From Calycina herbarum (taxonomy: Eukaryota; Ascomycota; Leotiomycetes; Helotiales; Pezizellaceae), in assembly GCA_001414485.1 (NCBI GenBank), contig LLEY01000072.1:310001-374000 (forward strand): a DNA stretch of 64,000 nucleotides, written 5' to 3'. The notes under the pieces are model-generated. The model saw only the letters and a list, made by a program, of their open reading frames with translations. It made no database searches and had not been told where the DNA came from. The position numbers were made by a program, and so were the translations under genes. Positions 21,703-33,711 of the stretch are shown here, in pieces (the first letter of the stretch is position 1; the number at the start of each line of letters is the position of its first letter).

Positions 21703-23926
21703 ATTGAGTGTGCATATGGCATAAGGGAGTTGGCTGGGGAGTTTTGGAGTACTGTTGTACTGCACAGGCGTCGCTTGTTTGATTGCGAGCGATGCTTTTG
21801 CTTTTTCCTTGTCATATCGTTACACCGTCTCATTATCTCTGTTCCTTTTTTTGTCTTTATTGGGGTTTACAGTACACATACACGTACCTTTCATACACTC
21901 AATCATTTCATCGGGGGAGGCGAATAAAAGGGGGTTCGGGACTCGGATTCTGGCGATCTGGAAATATTGGTGGGGGCAACTCAAAAATTTCTTCTTATCT
22001 ATTGGGTGGGGGTGGGAAACAGGGGCGTTTCTTATCATTATTCTTCTTTCTGTGCTTAAAGTTCTTTTGATTAAAGGTGGATTTTGAGGGGTGACTGGCT
22101 TGAGTGTGTGTATTGTATATGTACGAAAGTCAAGCAACAACTTTTTCTTGTTGATGGTTGATTTTGGCATGATGGGTTGTTCTTGAGAGCGACGCTAGAA
22201 TAGGTTGCTTCGTAGTTTCTACTTGGCTTGGGTGGCGGGTGGGGAGAGAGGGAGTTGAATAAGGACTTTGTTTGATAGTTTGGTTTTACTTGAGGTAGAA
22301 TTTGGGGTGCGAAGGGGTTGCCTGGCTTCTCAATTTCTGGTTTTTTGTTTGGCGGTTGATACCCAACGGGGTTTACTAGTGTTTTGTTTCGTTCGACTTT
22401 TTTGGCTTTCGGTTTGGCCCTTGGAAAAGGAAATGGGGATGGGGGCGCGATTAGGGATTACAAAAACTTTGGGGAATGATACCTTGGTGGTGCTTTGCGT
22501 CTTGGAGATAAAGGGGTTGGTTTCAGGCATGTTTTTTTTCCGTCGGGGCAGATTAGAGTGGATGGAATGGGATGGGATGACCTCTTGAATTCTAATGTTT
22601 TATTCTTAATTGAGATATCTTCTTCTGATAATTCACAGTAAACTCAGGGTGACTAGGTGTAGTTTAGTTCTTTCCTCTTACTTGGTACTTGTGAGAATCA
22701 ACCTCACAGTGGACATTAAAAATGTCAGTTCGTATATCCCGCGTCGTCATGGGAATAGCTGAACGCAAATTGAACAAATGCTTCCTACAGACTGCAATTT
22801 AGTAAATTAGAATCTTCTGCATCTACCTATATTTTTCATTCATTTTTGTGGCTTTTTAACGTCGAGTAATGATGTCAAACTTTTGATGTTTTGGGCGACA
22901 ACGGGGGATCGCCGCTAAGCGAGCACCTGTTACTAAGGCGATAACTTCATTTTTTGCTGTTAACCATAATAGTTGTAAAGTCAGTTACTTCAAATATGAA
23001 GCGAAATTGTCCAAATGATTTTCAGGTCGTCGAAAAGTAGATGGGAAAGCGTATATTTACTAAACTGTCGCAACTCGTCGTCGTTCAAACCTTTGTCCTC
23101 GCTCAAGACATCTGCTTTGTCGTTTTAGGACGAAATTATAAGATGGATCAGCTACAATCCGAAATATGGCGCGTAAAAAGAAGAAGGAGAGGGAAGAATG
23201 CAGTAGTCAGAGAACAAGAAAGCCCAAGGCCAAAAGATTCAATCAATTAGGTTTGAGCAGCAAAACTGAAGTTCCCCCCCACAAGCCCAATTGTTCATTG
23301 TGGCTTCAGAAACCCCTCACACCGGAACTGGGCGATTATTGAAGATTTTTCAGAACTGAGGACGGCTTTCAACCCTCAGAGAAATGACACTCCCCTAGAA
23401 TGGTGAGATTCTAATGGTAGGCATATTGTTTTTGGTGGGGATTAGAATGGATATTTGAGTTAGGGGGGTAAACTTACTATGTAGGTTTAGGCGTGCGGAC
23501 CATTTAGAAATTTTTTGTTTATTTTTTTGGTTGTTTTTTTGGTTGTTTTTTTGGAAGACATGCGTCAATCGCTTGAGGTAGATGAGAGTGTCTTTTGTTT
23601 GAGTGCCTTTTGACGGGGTAAAGTTGTGGTATTTGAGCTAATATAGTTTTGAATTTCTAACTTCAGATTTCACTGTTGGGACCCACTTGGTGCTGGCGCG
23701 TTTGTGTGGTTGTCGCGCTGGAGCGAATGAAGGCATTCGCGAATCTAGTTAAGCGAGTCGTGTCGGCAAGTCGCCCAACCAAAGTGAAATTTTCGCTTCA
23801 TTAAACCTTGGCGGTAGGCTCCGACTTCCCTGTAGCCTTGCGTTAAAGCCCATCAACAACCTTCAAGCACCTCCAAGATTCGTCCTCAACCTACACGATC
23901 ATTTTCCTTCGCGCAATACTCGACAG
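21703..23926. other. Intergenic region, no gene seen
   Basis: A T/G-rich 3' flank of the regulator (21703-22600) is followed by AT-rich DNA. Near 23516-23555 there is a short tandem repeat, GGTTGTTTTTTT repeated about three times. The pyrimidine/AC-rich stretch at 23820-23925 looks like the leader of the next gene. Confidence 0.45.
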
Positions 23927-25506
23927 ATGGATGAGTCGAAGGAAAACTCATTAGTGCTTTACGCACACGACTATACTCAAGGCTATGGCTCTTTTGATTT
24001 CCTACCGCATCAGCACCGCTGGCAAGAAGCTCAACTGCGACGCTCTATTGTAACACAAACCGTTCCTGATGGGTTTGTCGACCACAACCTCCAGATCTAA
24101 AGAGGCCCAGCTAACAAATGTATGATAGACCTTTCCCCTTCATGCGACTGCCAATCGAGGTCAGAAATCACATTTACAATATCCTCGTCTCCTCAATGTT
24201 TGATACTGCCGACAACTACTTCCCCAAACTTTCCGTCGTCCCCCGAATCAGGTTCACCTTGAGATCATTAGATTGGCAACCAAACCCTGAGAACAATTAT
24301 GAATACGACTTCAAGGTCACTTCACGATATCCTCCCGATGATCCTAGAAATGATCCCAATCACTTCATCGATCTGTACAAGGCAATGAAGGATGGTTCGC
24401 TCCTTTGGAGAAAATTCAATCCAAAATTTAGGAGCTGGAAAAAAGAAATGCTTGTCGAAGGAGAGGAGGTAGAGGAGGAGGAATATGATGGGGAGATGAC
24501 GGATAGTGATGATTTCGACTTCGCTGAAACCACCAAAAAGAAGAGGAACCATATACTCGACTTCATGGACACAAGGCAGATTGCTATTTACTGCGAGAAC
24601 AACATTCCTATACCACCTAGATCTAAAGCCTCGGATAGCCAGGAAAGTTCAAGCGAAGATCGGAGTTCAACTCGAGAGTCTCTGTCACAAGGAGATGAGA
24701 TGGACGTTGACGTAGACGAGGAAATCAACGACGAGACGAGAGACTGTATGGTGATGGACGAACCTTTAGGGAAGATACAGGACCTAAGAGAGGAGTTGGA
24801 GAAGAAGGAGGACGAAGTGGACGAAGTGGACGAAGTGGAGGAAATATCCCAGTCCCAGCCAGATGCCCATGAACCAGAACGTGGCTTCAGGCTCGAAATA
24901 GATTACAATCAGCACACAGCGGGAGATCACCTTCATACGGAGCGCGGGTTTTACGACTACGAAGAGGTTCGATGCCTGACACATGTCAGCCGCCAATTCT
25001 CGCGAGAAGTCGGCGCCTGTCTATGGCACAACTCTGTCCTCGAACTTGAAGATTATGAAATACCTTCCTTGTTTATCAGGAACCGACCTGCAGCACTTCA
25101 GCACGTCAAAGGCATCGTTCTCAACCTTTGCTACAATGGAACCGGTTGCTTGAATTCTTCTACTGCCGATCTCGAAATGCTATTTAATTGGATCTCACAA
25201 AACCTCGAATTACGATTCATCATGATCAATTTGCGAACCCAATTGGTGTATCTTTTGGATTTTGAGAAGGGGAAGTTTGCTGATTGGACGAAGATATTCA
25301 GACGGTCGAAGCCAATGGAAAGATTTCATGTTAGGCTTGTGTTCTACCATTACTGTACTCCGCCGTCATACGTGATCGAAAGATATGGTTGCCGTCCTAT
25401 CAAGAAGAGATGGGAGAAGATTATTGGAGATCTGTGGATGCCGGATTGCTTAAGAGAGGAGGAGAATGCGGAGAAAGCTTCTTACGTTCAATCGCGGCCG
25501 ACTTGA
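23927..25506 (+). CDS. F-box-like / DUF7730-type protein of unknown function
   Basis: A long exon contains FMRLPIEVRNHIYNILV, the LPxEIRxxIY motif that opens many fungal F-box-like (DUF7730-type) proteins. A simple start would be the ATG at 24118 (462 residues). I prefer join(23927..24072,24129..25506), 507 residues. An upstream frame (MDESKENSLVLYAHDYTQGY) reaches a GTTTGT donor. A 56-base intron with a GCTAAC branch site and GATAG acceptor then joins it in phase to PFPFMRLPIE. The middle (about 165-300) is acidic, with Glu/Asp/Val runs (DEVDEVDEVEE). The C-terminal half has CLTHVSRQFSREV and leucine-rich strands. Partner proteins are unknown. Confidence 0.7.
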
Positions 25507-27511
25507 TCTCTCCTCCAGCATGAGTATTTCGAGGCTTTGCAGATATCTGTAACTAGAAAAGAATATGTTCTGTATAATAGGCTTGTCAATATATTTTAGT
25601 TTTCCCTTGAATTCCCATGCCTCCTTGAGCGAGAAATCTGTCGGACTGAAAATGTTTGCGAATGGTTGCGGCCTCCCGTCGGGAGAACCAGACCAAGATC
25701 AATGTTAACCGATTGAACGGTGTGGGCAATTCTGTCACCTTTCTTGCACCTTATCAATATAGAGGTGCCACCAGAGCCTCATCTTTCGAAAGCACCGTCC
25801 CAAAAGCAGGTGATTTGGCCCTTCGAGTTCTCCAAAGGTCACAAATCAACTGCAACGCCCAGCACAAGAACCTGTTGCGGGAAGGACACGTGACCACGCT
25901 AGTGTAGATAGTTACGAGTGCTCCGTACTCTCCTCTTCTCTCTTTAGACGTTTTTTACCACACCAACATAAGAGATTACTATCACTGTACTCACTCGCTC
26001 AGCCATAAGCCGTGAATCGTGAACGAATCCTTTATGCTACACAACCTCAGAAGAATAGAGCGGTTTGAAATTCTAATTAGACACATCAATCATTACAAGA
26101 GAGACCTGCAAATCCTTCAGCCACCACATTCCAACCTCCAAGCAGAGAAACTTCAAGGTTTGTTTTCGTTGTGTATTAAGACGGAGTGGACAGTTTTGAA
26201 TCCGAGGGGGGGGGGGTTATAGTAACGCTAATGAAGAGAAGTGGGTCTAAAGTCACCAGGCGCTTGACGTCGAGGTCGCTCCTTCCGACAGCCCACGCCT
26301 GTCGACGAGCCTCGACCGGGTGGTCGTTCCTTCCCTGATCACCACAACAGAGCTGGCCCTCGCCAACGCCGACCCGGCAATGCGAGGGCCGGGGTCGCTG
26401 TTGAGGTGCTACCGAGAGGGAACGCGTGACCTGCCTCTTGAGTGATGGTCGAGACTCGAGTTGAAGGCTCAACCTCAAGTACTGTCCTCCCTTACCCATT
26501 GGGGCCCAGGTCTAGGTTATATCTCTCTTGCTTTGTCTCAAAATATCAACCTCTCTCGAGTCTCCACCAGACTCCCTCCCTATGCGATGGGAACAGAAAA
26601 AATGGGTCTCTTTCTTCCCCACAGTTCTTGATTTTAATTGTCAATAGATGAATTGTTTCCGCGCCAGGTTTCTCCTCGACTTCATGCCTCAGTTTCAATT
26701 CCTTGATCATTGCATTTGAGTCACGTGATTCAAACGTGCCATCCAGTTCTCATCCTTATGTTTCTTAAGAGACACTAAAGCTTTTGATTATTTGTCATGA
26801 GCTTTTCTGAGATTCTGCGACGAGCTTCAATCTACTCTACTTCTACCAACAATAGGCCAGCTATTATTGTAAAGTGTTGTTTCAAATACGAGTGGTAGCA
26901 TCATTGGAAAAGTCGACTACCAACACTTAAAATATATAGCTGTTTTCCAGTATCTTGAAGCATTACGACTTTCGAGTAACTTTCCAGATCAGTACAGCTA
27001 TACGGTGGTAAGAAAAGAATTGATACGGAGAGCTATTTATGTAAAGTGGTGCAACAAGTACGTGTACGTGAAAGCCCCTGAAAGGTTAGGCGAAGGGGCG
27101 TGAGATCCTGGCACTCCGGCTTCCCGTATCAGCGTCTGTTTTACGCATTCAAGCTTTTCATTAGACATTGCTTTCCAAGAGAGAAAGTCACCCAGTACCA
27201 AGCTCCCCCCTTTTGATCAGAAAGTTTGGCCTGCGGCGGGAATAGGCTGCTATGTTTCCTTACATGGCAGTTCATTGCAGGAAGACTTGGTAATTTGGGA
27301 TCTTTTACGTGGATGGCCGTAAGGCTGATGAGTCTAATTAGTCTGTTGCAAGCTCTTTTTTTTTTTTGGAAGTTTGGGACAAAGGGAAAGATCTTTCGTT
27401 CTTCGAGGAATGTTTGGAAGAGAACTCCACGGCCCCTCAGATCCCAAACCCCGCTAATATTCAATTGTCCTTGTATGGATTGATGATTTATGAGTTCGGG
27501 AAATAGCAACG
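25507..27511. other. Intergenic region with a GC-rich repeat-like block
   Basis: Mostly unique AT-rich DNA. A run of G residues sits at about 26206-26217. A GC-rich block at 26255-26520 shares AGGTCGCTCCTTCC and GTCGTTCCTTCCC with the reverse complement of 6711-6970. A frame at 27141-27584 (minus) lacks motifs. Confidence 0.45.
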
Positions 27512-29766
27512 ATGCAAGCTCGATCGAAGAAGAAATTCGGGGCCACGGGGGGCAATGGAACCAATTACTCAGGAATTCCTCCATCGAACGAAAGCAATAG
27601 ACTCACAAATATTGAGCTAGAATACTTAACATCAATGGAAACGAGCAGCTTCTCAGGCGAGACACCATTCAATGCTCGGTCAGAAAGCTTCTCGAAACCG
27701 AGCGCATCAAACCATGCATTGGAGCCTTGGTACATTATCATATGGCACGACTGGTGGCGCGAGTCATTAACCTCGCTCTTGGTTATTGCAATGTTTGCAG
27801 CTATTGTGGGAACTTTGATAAGATTTGATGGAAGTTCAATTCAAGAGTGGTGTTTAGCATCAGTCTCAACGTTATAGTCGCGATTCTGTTGGTGGTAATG
27901 AAGTCTGCAATGATTATGATTGTCTCTGAAGGTAAGTTTTTTGTCTACTCTCAACCACCATACAGGATAAAACGCTAATATTCTTTTCTCGACAGGACTT
28001 GGACAGCCGAAGTGGAATTGGTTTCTTACAAACCGCCCCCTTAGCGATTTGCAGACTTTTGACTCTTCGACAAGGGGGCCACATGGTGCCATCAAGTTAC
28101 TTTGGGTTCTCCGCGGCAGGTATTGACTCTTGCAGTTCTAATTTTGTTCACTGGCTGATCATTTAGAAATCTTTTCGTCTCACTGGGTGCTATCATAACT
28201 ATACTTGCACTTATCATGGATCCACTCGCACAACAGGTTATCCAGATCGGCTTCCGTAAAATTGAAGTTCCCCCAAACGAAGAGGTTGAAGCCTCTATTT
28301 CTAGGACCAACCTTTATGGTAACAGAAATGCTACGACTGGAGAGAATGTCCCAGTTCCTAAAAGTAATCTAAATGAGGTTCTAAACATAGCGATGTGGGC
28401 TCCATCATATAACGGTATGGAGTTTTTCTTTTCCGGTTTCTGGACTTCTCCTTTCGGCTCCAACATCGAGGATGAAATATCCTGCTAATATTATTCCCAG
28501 AAATGTGGCATGATTGCGACACCGGAAATTGCACCTTCCCTCAACTTTACCACACACTTGAATTTTTCTCCACGTGTATCGATATAACGCAGCCAAATCG
28601 AGAAAAGCTGTCAAACACCTAAAGGCGGTTCACATTACCCTCAAATTCTCCAACGGCACTGGCGTTGAAGAATCTCGGAATTTTCTTTTGTCGGGCGTTT
28701 TATTTTCACAGCTCGTATTTCTCTTAGATTACGAGTTTATCAAATATGCTTTAGAGAACGACTGTGCTAACAGTGAGGAGGTTTGCAGCGGAGCTATTTC
28801 ATGTTCTCTCAACCCATGTATAAATACTCACCAGGCGAATATTTCTAATGCCATATTAAACGAGACACTTGTGTCCTCTGTAAATACGTCTTTAGAGAAC
28901 CCGCTGAACTATACATACTTAATGGTTGATATGCCATGCGCTGGTGAGGTAGAGAAAGCAAAACTGGCAAGTCTTGGATATGGATTTCCCCACAAACACA
29001 GTGGATGGGTTACATGTAAGCAATCCTAGAGGACCTCACTACTTCAGCACCCCATGGGTTCTAGCGCTAGTATTCTGAGAGAGAGAGAGAAAAGCGAGTT
29101 ACTGATTCCTTTTCTAATAACAGGGGCGAAGGATATAATGCAACTGGTCCCCCAACCACCATTTCCGCCCATATCCCCTGGGAATGTACTTATGGAATCG
29201 ACACACTTGCCTCAACCAGCATCCAAGGCCAAGTGAGCGAGTTTTTTACCGGCTCGGTCGTCGCACTAGAGCAACCAAACGAAGGACTTACCGACGATAT
29301 AACGACAAATATTTCAGGCTCCGCACAGCTTGTAAGCTTGTACAATGATCTCATAGGCGTTGGAAGATCCTCCGAGTCACTCTTCACTTTCGCGATGAAA
29401 TTTGAGAATATGGCTGATGGTATAAATACTTTTCTTCGGCGAGATGGTGGCGACCTTTATGCGAATGGCACTTTGTTCGAAACAAGAGCAGTTGTGAAGG
29501 TACGATGGCCGTGGTTGAGTTTTCCTGCTACACTTGTAGTGCTCACGATATTCTTCTTCTTGAGAACGATTGTAGTGGCAGTGCTGATACGCCAGGAGAA
29601 TGCGGGACATAGTTGGAAGAGCTCAGTGTATCCAATACTGTTTGGTGGTGTGGAGCCTGAAGTTTTGAGGTTGAAAGACAAGAATGAGATGAAGCAAGTT
29701 GCGAAGGGTTTGCAAGTAAAGTTGGAATGGACTGAAGATGGTTGGAAGTTCGTAAAAGGCGATTGA
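27512..29766 (+). pseudogene. DUF3176-family membrane protein gene, interrupted by frame breaks
   Basis: Pieces of a DUF3176 protein appear in order. HDWWRESLTSLLVIAMFAAI and LIRFDG form the first membrane region. SLNVIVAILLVVMKSAMIMI, GLGQPKWNWF and the next membrane segment follow, then a Cys/Asn-rich exterior (CDTGNCTFPQLYHTLEF, CSLNPCINTHQAN). The C-terminal membrane anchor is VRWPWLSFPATLVVLTIFFF plus WKSSVYPILFGG. Credible introns lie at about 27932-27995, 28121-28166 and 28415-28500, each keeping phase. The frame slips by one base near 27852 (EW / FSISLN). A TAA interrupts at about 28616 inside matching sequence, and the frame shifts again between 28940 and 29020. GT-AG introns do not repair the first two breaks. 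It is either a decaying gene or has sequencing errors; the last 178 codons remain intact. Confidence 0.65.
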
Positions 29767-30016
29767 GGAATAATTGTGTGAGCAATAAGATATGGCCCCG
29801 CGAGTAGAAATAAGAAACAAAAACCCGCAAGAAAATGACACAACAAAAACAAATTCACAAATGAAATACGGTACCAGCAACAGCCAGAAACCTAGGGTAT
29901 CATGAGTTTTATTATTACAAGTCAATTCTCATCACAAATCTGTTCTCCCCTCCCCCCCTCAATAAACGCCTCCCAATGCACAGCACTCAACCATCACTAA
30001 ACTTTTCTAATAAATC

Positions 30017-33000
30017 CTACAATTGTCCATCCGCTTCTCTCAACCAGGCCCTCGCAAGATCCTTTGCTAATCCAAGTCGCAAGATCTGAAGAACATCCTC
30101 ACCCGTCGTCCCAGCCGAAATACCCTTTCTCCAATCCCACCCACGTTTAACATTCCCCTTCACCAACACACCACTGCTGCTCATCGATTGCTTGAGCTGA
30201 GAGGCGAGCATGGAGCTACCGACCATAGAAAAGCTGCTTGTGCCACTGACATTCGAGGTGGATTTGCGGAGCATGTCGCTAGGTGTGGAATCCTTTAGAC
30301 CCTGACCAGATGCAATGACGATTTGCAAGACCTCTGTGCAATTAGTATATATACGCGAGCTGACTGTTTGAAGATCTTCGATGGCCCGGAGAAGTATGTC
30401 AATTTGAGAAACTGTGATTGTTGGATTTGGTTGGTTGACGAAGACCATTGCCTCTCCCAGCAGGGCTAGTAAGAAGTCGACACTGACGATAGCCCCATTC
30501 TGTTCATCGTAAAGACCGCCCCTGATATTATCACCCGAACTTGTTATTACCGCCATCAATGCTCTTGCAGCCTCTTGTTTTCGTGCGATAGGCCCCATCT
30601 GTGGCTTCTGGCCATTGGTGGACAAAACCTCCTCATCGCGAAGGTCGTAAAATTTGCGTAACGTCGCGTATCCACTAAGCGAGTTGCGAAGAAGTTCGGC
30701 CGCATCAAAGTCCATTTGGGATAATTGAACTAATGAAGTTTTTGGTGACAAAATTAAGCGTTTGAGATATTCATCCAACTCCTCCTTTGCTGGATATGCG
30801 ATCGATTGGACGAGAGAATATGAGATCAACATGTTGAGTACATCTTTTACTTTGTCTGGCTTATGGGAAAGAGCGTAGTACCACATGGCCTCGCCATAGC
30901 TTTTTGTGTCTTCTGCGAGGGAATCGGCATAGGCCTAGAAGGAATTAGCTAAACTTGTGTCGAGTTGTGGACGAGTTGTAACTTACTGCTGCTGAACTCT
31001 CAGCGTGACTGCTCATGCCAATGTTGTTGAGTAATACCCATAATTTGTCGACAGTAGAAGACGAGTCTAGCCTGAAGTCTTTTAGGAAATCTCCCACCAT
31101 ATCCTCGGAGCGACTAGCAGAGTCTAGGCGCCCCAGCACAGCGATGGCTACTTCCCAACCTGCCCTAGAAATAGGTTGTTGACCCAAAGGCCCGGAAGAT
31201 TGCAGTTCTCCGCAACGGGCCACAGCCTTTGCATATGCGATTAATGTCTGGTCCTTGATTCCATCTGGCTTAGTAGGTGATGAGATCCCAAGAAGATCCA
31301 TATCATCTTGATCCAAACTGTCCATGAGACCTGTTCGTTCGGGCTCTGGTAGCCACCCGCCAATTGTTGCTATTTCAGCAACTGCTGATGAGATGGGACC
31401 AGACCATCCTCGTAAGAGGCCGAGAACCGCTTCATAATCTCCCTCGAATATTGACGCGAGCCCGACCTCGATTGGACGTAAAGGATTAACTTCAAAGTCC
31501 ACGTTGGTTCCAATAGCGGCCTCAAAGGATTTTCTGAGTTTGCGAAAGTAAGAGTCGGTTTCCATATCTCTTGATGGGACTTGCAAAGCACGAGTCGATT
31601 GACCTAGAGCTATTCTTCTATCGTCCTTGCTTTCGTCCCACCATACCGTCAATGCAATAGTAGCCTCGCACCAGTCCTGAGCATTCTCAACAATCGCAAC
31701 CCGATCTCCCATGGCAATATTGAAAAGGATAATGAGATTTTGAAATATATGCCAGGGGACCTGACTTGCTGCTCTTTCAGCAATTCTGCTGTAAGAATTT
31801 GGATTGGCCATAGATGATCGGCCAAATCCACTGCTCCTGTTGTCACCATCCCGGTGCTTGCCTTCGGCAAAAGATTTCAAGTCCTCCATGGCTTGAGAGA
31901 CCTTCAATCTGAAAAGCGTCCAGTCACTGCCTTGTGTATTCCAGTCGCCCGACAAACTTGGACATTGTGAAAGGACAGTAATGGCAGCACCCACAGACCT
32001 CTTTACATTGGTTAAAGCTTGACCAGAGTAGCCTGGTTTGCCGTATAAATCTTGGTCGTCATCAAGTCCCACGTTGGCGTATTCCCACCTCGCACGAGCT
32101 AGCAAATCACATGCCTCTCTGGTATTTCCTCGGAGGAAACTGTTGAAGATGACATTCCAAAACTCGGGATGAGCTGACGGGCTTTGAAGTTGCGTGTTTT
32201 GAAGGTCTTCAAGTTGGGATCCGATGGGATTGTGACATAAATCCATCCATTCGACCAGAACTTCCGGCATTGGCTTGGTCTTGATTCCTCGTGGGGTACT
32301 TATAGGGGTTGGGTGATGTAGTTTCAAGGCAAGTCCTGCTAGAAAATTGGCTTTTGAAAATTTCAGAGCCTGATCTCCTGGTCCAATGGATGCTGCATAC
32401 TCTTGATCGCCATGTGTGCCGGATTTTGCGTCATATTCGTCCCAAAGTATTGCCAAATCTCCAGACGCTTCCATCAAACTGGACATGAGTTGTTCTGGAT
32501 CACCCCCGTCTTCAAGTCCTTCCTGGTATATTCTTGTGACGATGGCCTCCGTTCCCAAAACCACTTCGTCGGACTCATCTACTTCTGGTACTCGCATTTG
32601 AGCATGAATGTCTCTGGCAATTTTCCCAAGGGTTGTTATTTCCTGTTTCCCTCCGAAAGATTCTCCCAGGCCCAATGCGCCTCCTTCACGACTTCTCTTC
32701 AGGGTACCAGGAGTGGCTACTGAAAATTCCGAAATGCTTCGCCGTCCATAGGCCCGGCCACCGCCCTTCGAAGTTGGTAGTTCCGACTGGTTTTCATCCA
32801 TATCTTGATCATCTTCATACTGGGCGTCGGATTCGTCCTCCCCCATCGCATCTATATCACGGAAATTGCGACTCCTTGCATTACGACTTCGATGAAAGGT
32901 ATCGTCCTCCTCCTCATCGTACTCGGACATGTCCTCATCATCTTCATATTCGCTTTCCTGTGACGGAGCACGTTGGTTACGCTGGGGGGAATCAGCATTG

Positions 33001-33311
33001 TAGGCAGAACGGCGGGGAGGTGCAGCGGAGCGCGTCGAGTCTGCGAACACCGAAGATCCCGGGCTACCAAAATTGGGCTGTGAAGGGTTGAAATTGCTCT
33101 TCTGGGTGAAAGATATTGGATTGATAGAGCTGCCCATGTATGAGCTGGGCGGCGGGCCTACAGGCGTGAAAGATTTCGCAGAGGATGGCGGAGGGCCGGC
33201 GGGGGTAGTTGAGGGGTTCGACATGGCGAATATGTTTTTGCCATTGTTTGCTCTTCTCTCCGGAGTCTCTGGCGGGCTCGAGGAGTAAAAATCTGGAACT
33301 TGAAAGCTCAT
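30017..33311 (-). CDS. NUP85: Nucleoporin Nup85
   Basis: Two exons, complement(join(30017..30934,30987..33311)), give 1080 residues. A GTAAGT donor and TTCTAG acceptor join in phase 0 with a GCTAAT branch site. Residues 1 to about 220 are disordered: SSPPETPERR, repeated GPPPSS motifs, acidic DDEDMSEYDEEEDD and GGRAYGRRS. From about 230 on the protein is alpha-helical, with ARDIHAQMR, FWNVIFNSFLRGNTREACDL and LGLLRGWSG, and exon 2 adds AYADSLAEDTKSYGEAMWYY. This matches the fungal Nup85 family, a component of the Y-shaped (Nup84/Nup107-160) scaffold of the nuclear pore. The C-terminal Ser-rich loop (about 970-1020) is poorly structured. It is divergent from gamma-tubulin with 400 bases between start codons. 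Confidence 0.82.
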
Positions 33312-33711
33312 GGTCGCGGATGGGAGTGAATGCGATTCGTGGGAAAGACTATTGGGTATTGGTCATAGGCGCCGCTGTAGACTGTGAGATGCGGCAGGAA
33401 TGCCCCGTATAAGAAGCTCAGTGGCAAGAATTTTTGTGATGGGTGTTGGTGTTGACGATGTCAGATCCGGCGTGAATTGTGTGTTGCTGAACGAAGTAGA
33501 GTATTTACTTCCAGGACCCAAACTAAACTGCTAGAGTGCAGGGGTAGAACTAGCGTGTCCCACCTTACGATTCAACGCGACCCCGCGGAATTGGAAAGCG
33601 CGACCGAGTTGATTTCACGATTTACGGTGGGATCTTGAATTCTAGTGTCAACACTCGTCCTTTCTCTACATTTCCACTGCTTCTACGTTGCTTAGAACAA
33701 ATGACCTGATA
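33312..33711. promoter_or_regulatory. Shared bidirectional promoter region of NUP85 and gamma-tubulin
   Basis: This 400-base stretch separates the two start codons, so both promoters must lie here. It is moderately GC-rich, with pyrimidine runs just upstream of the gamma-tubulin ATG (CTTTCTCTACATTTCC). No TATA box is evident. Confidence 0.5.
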
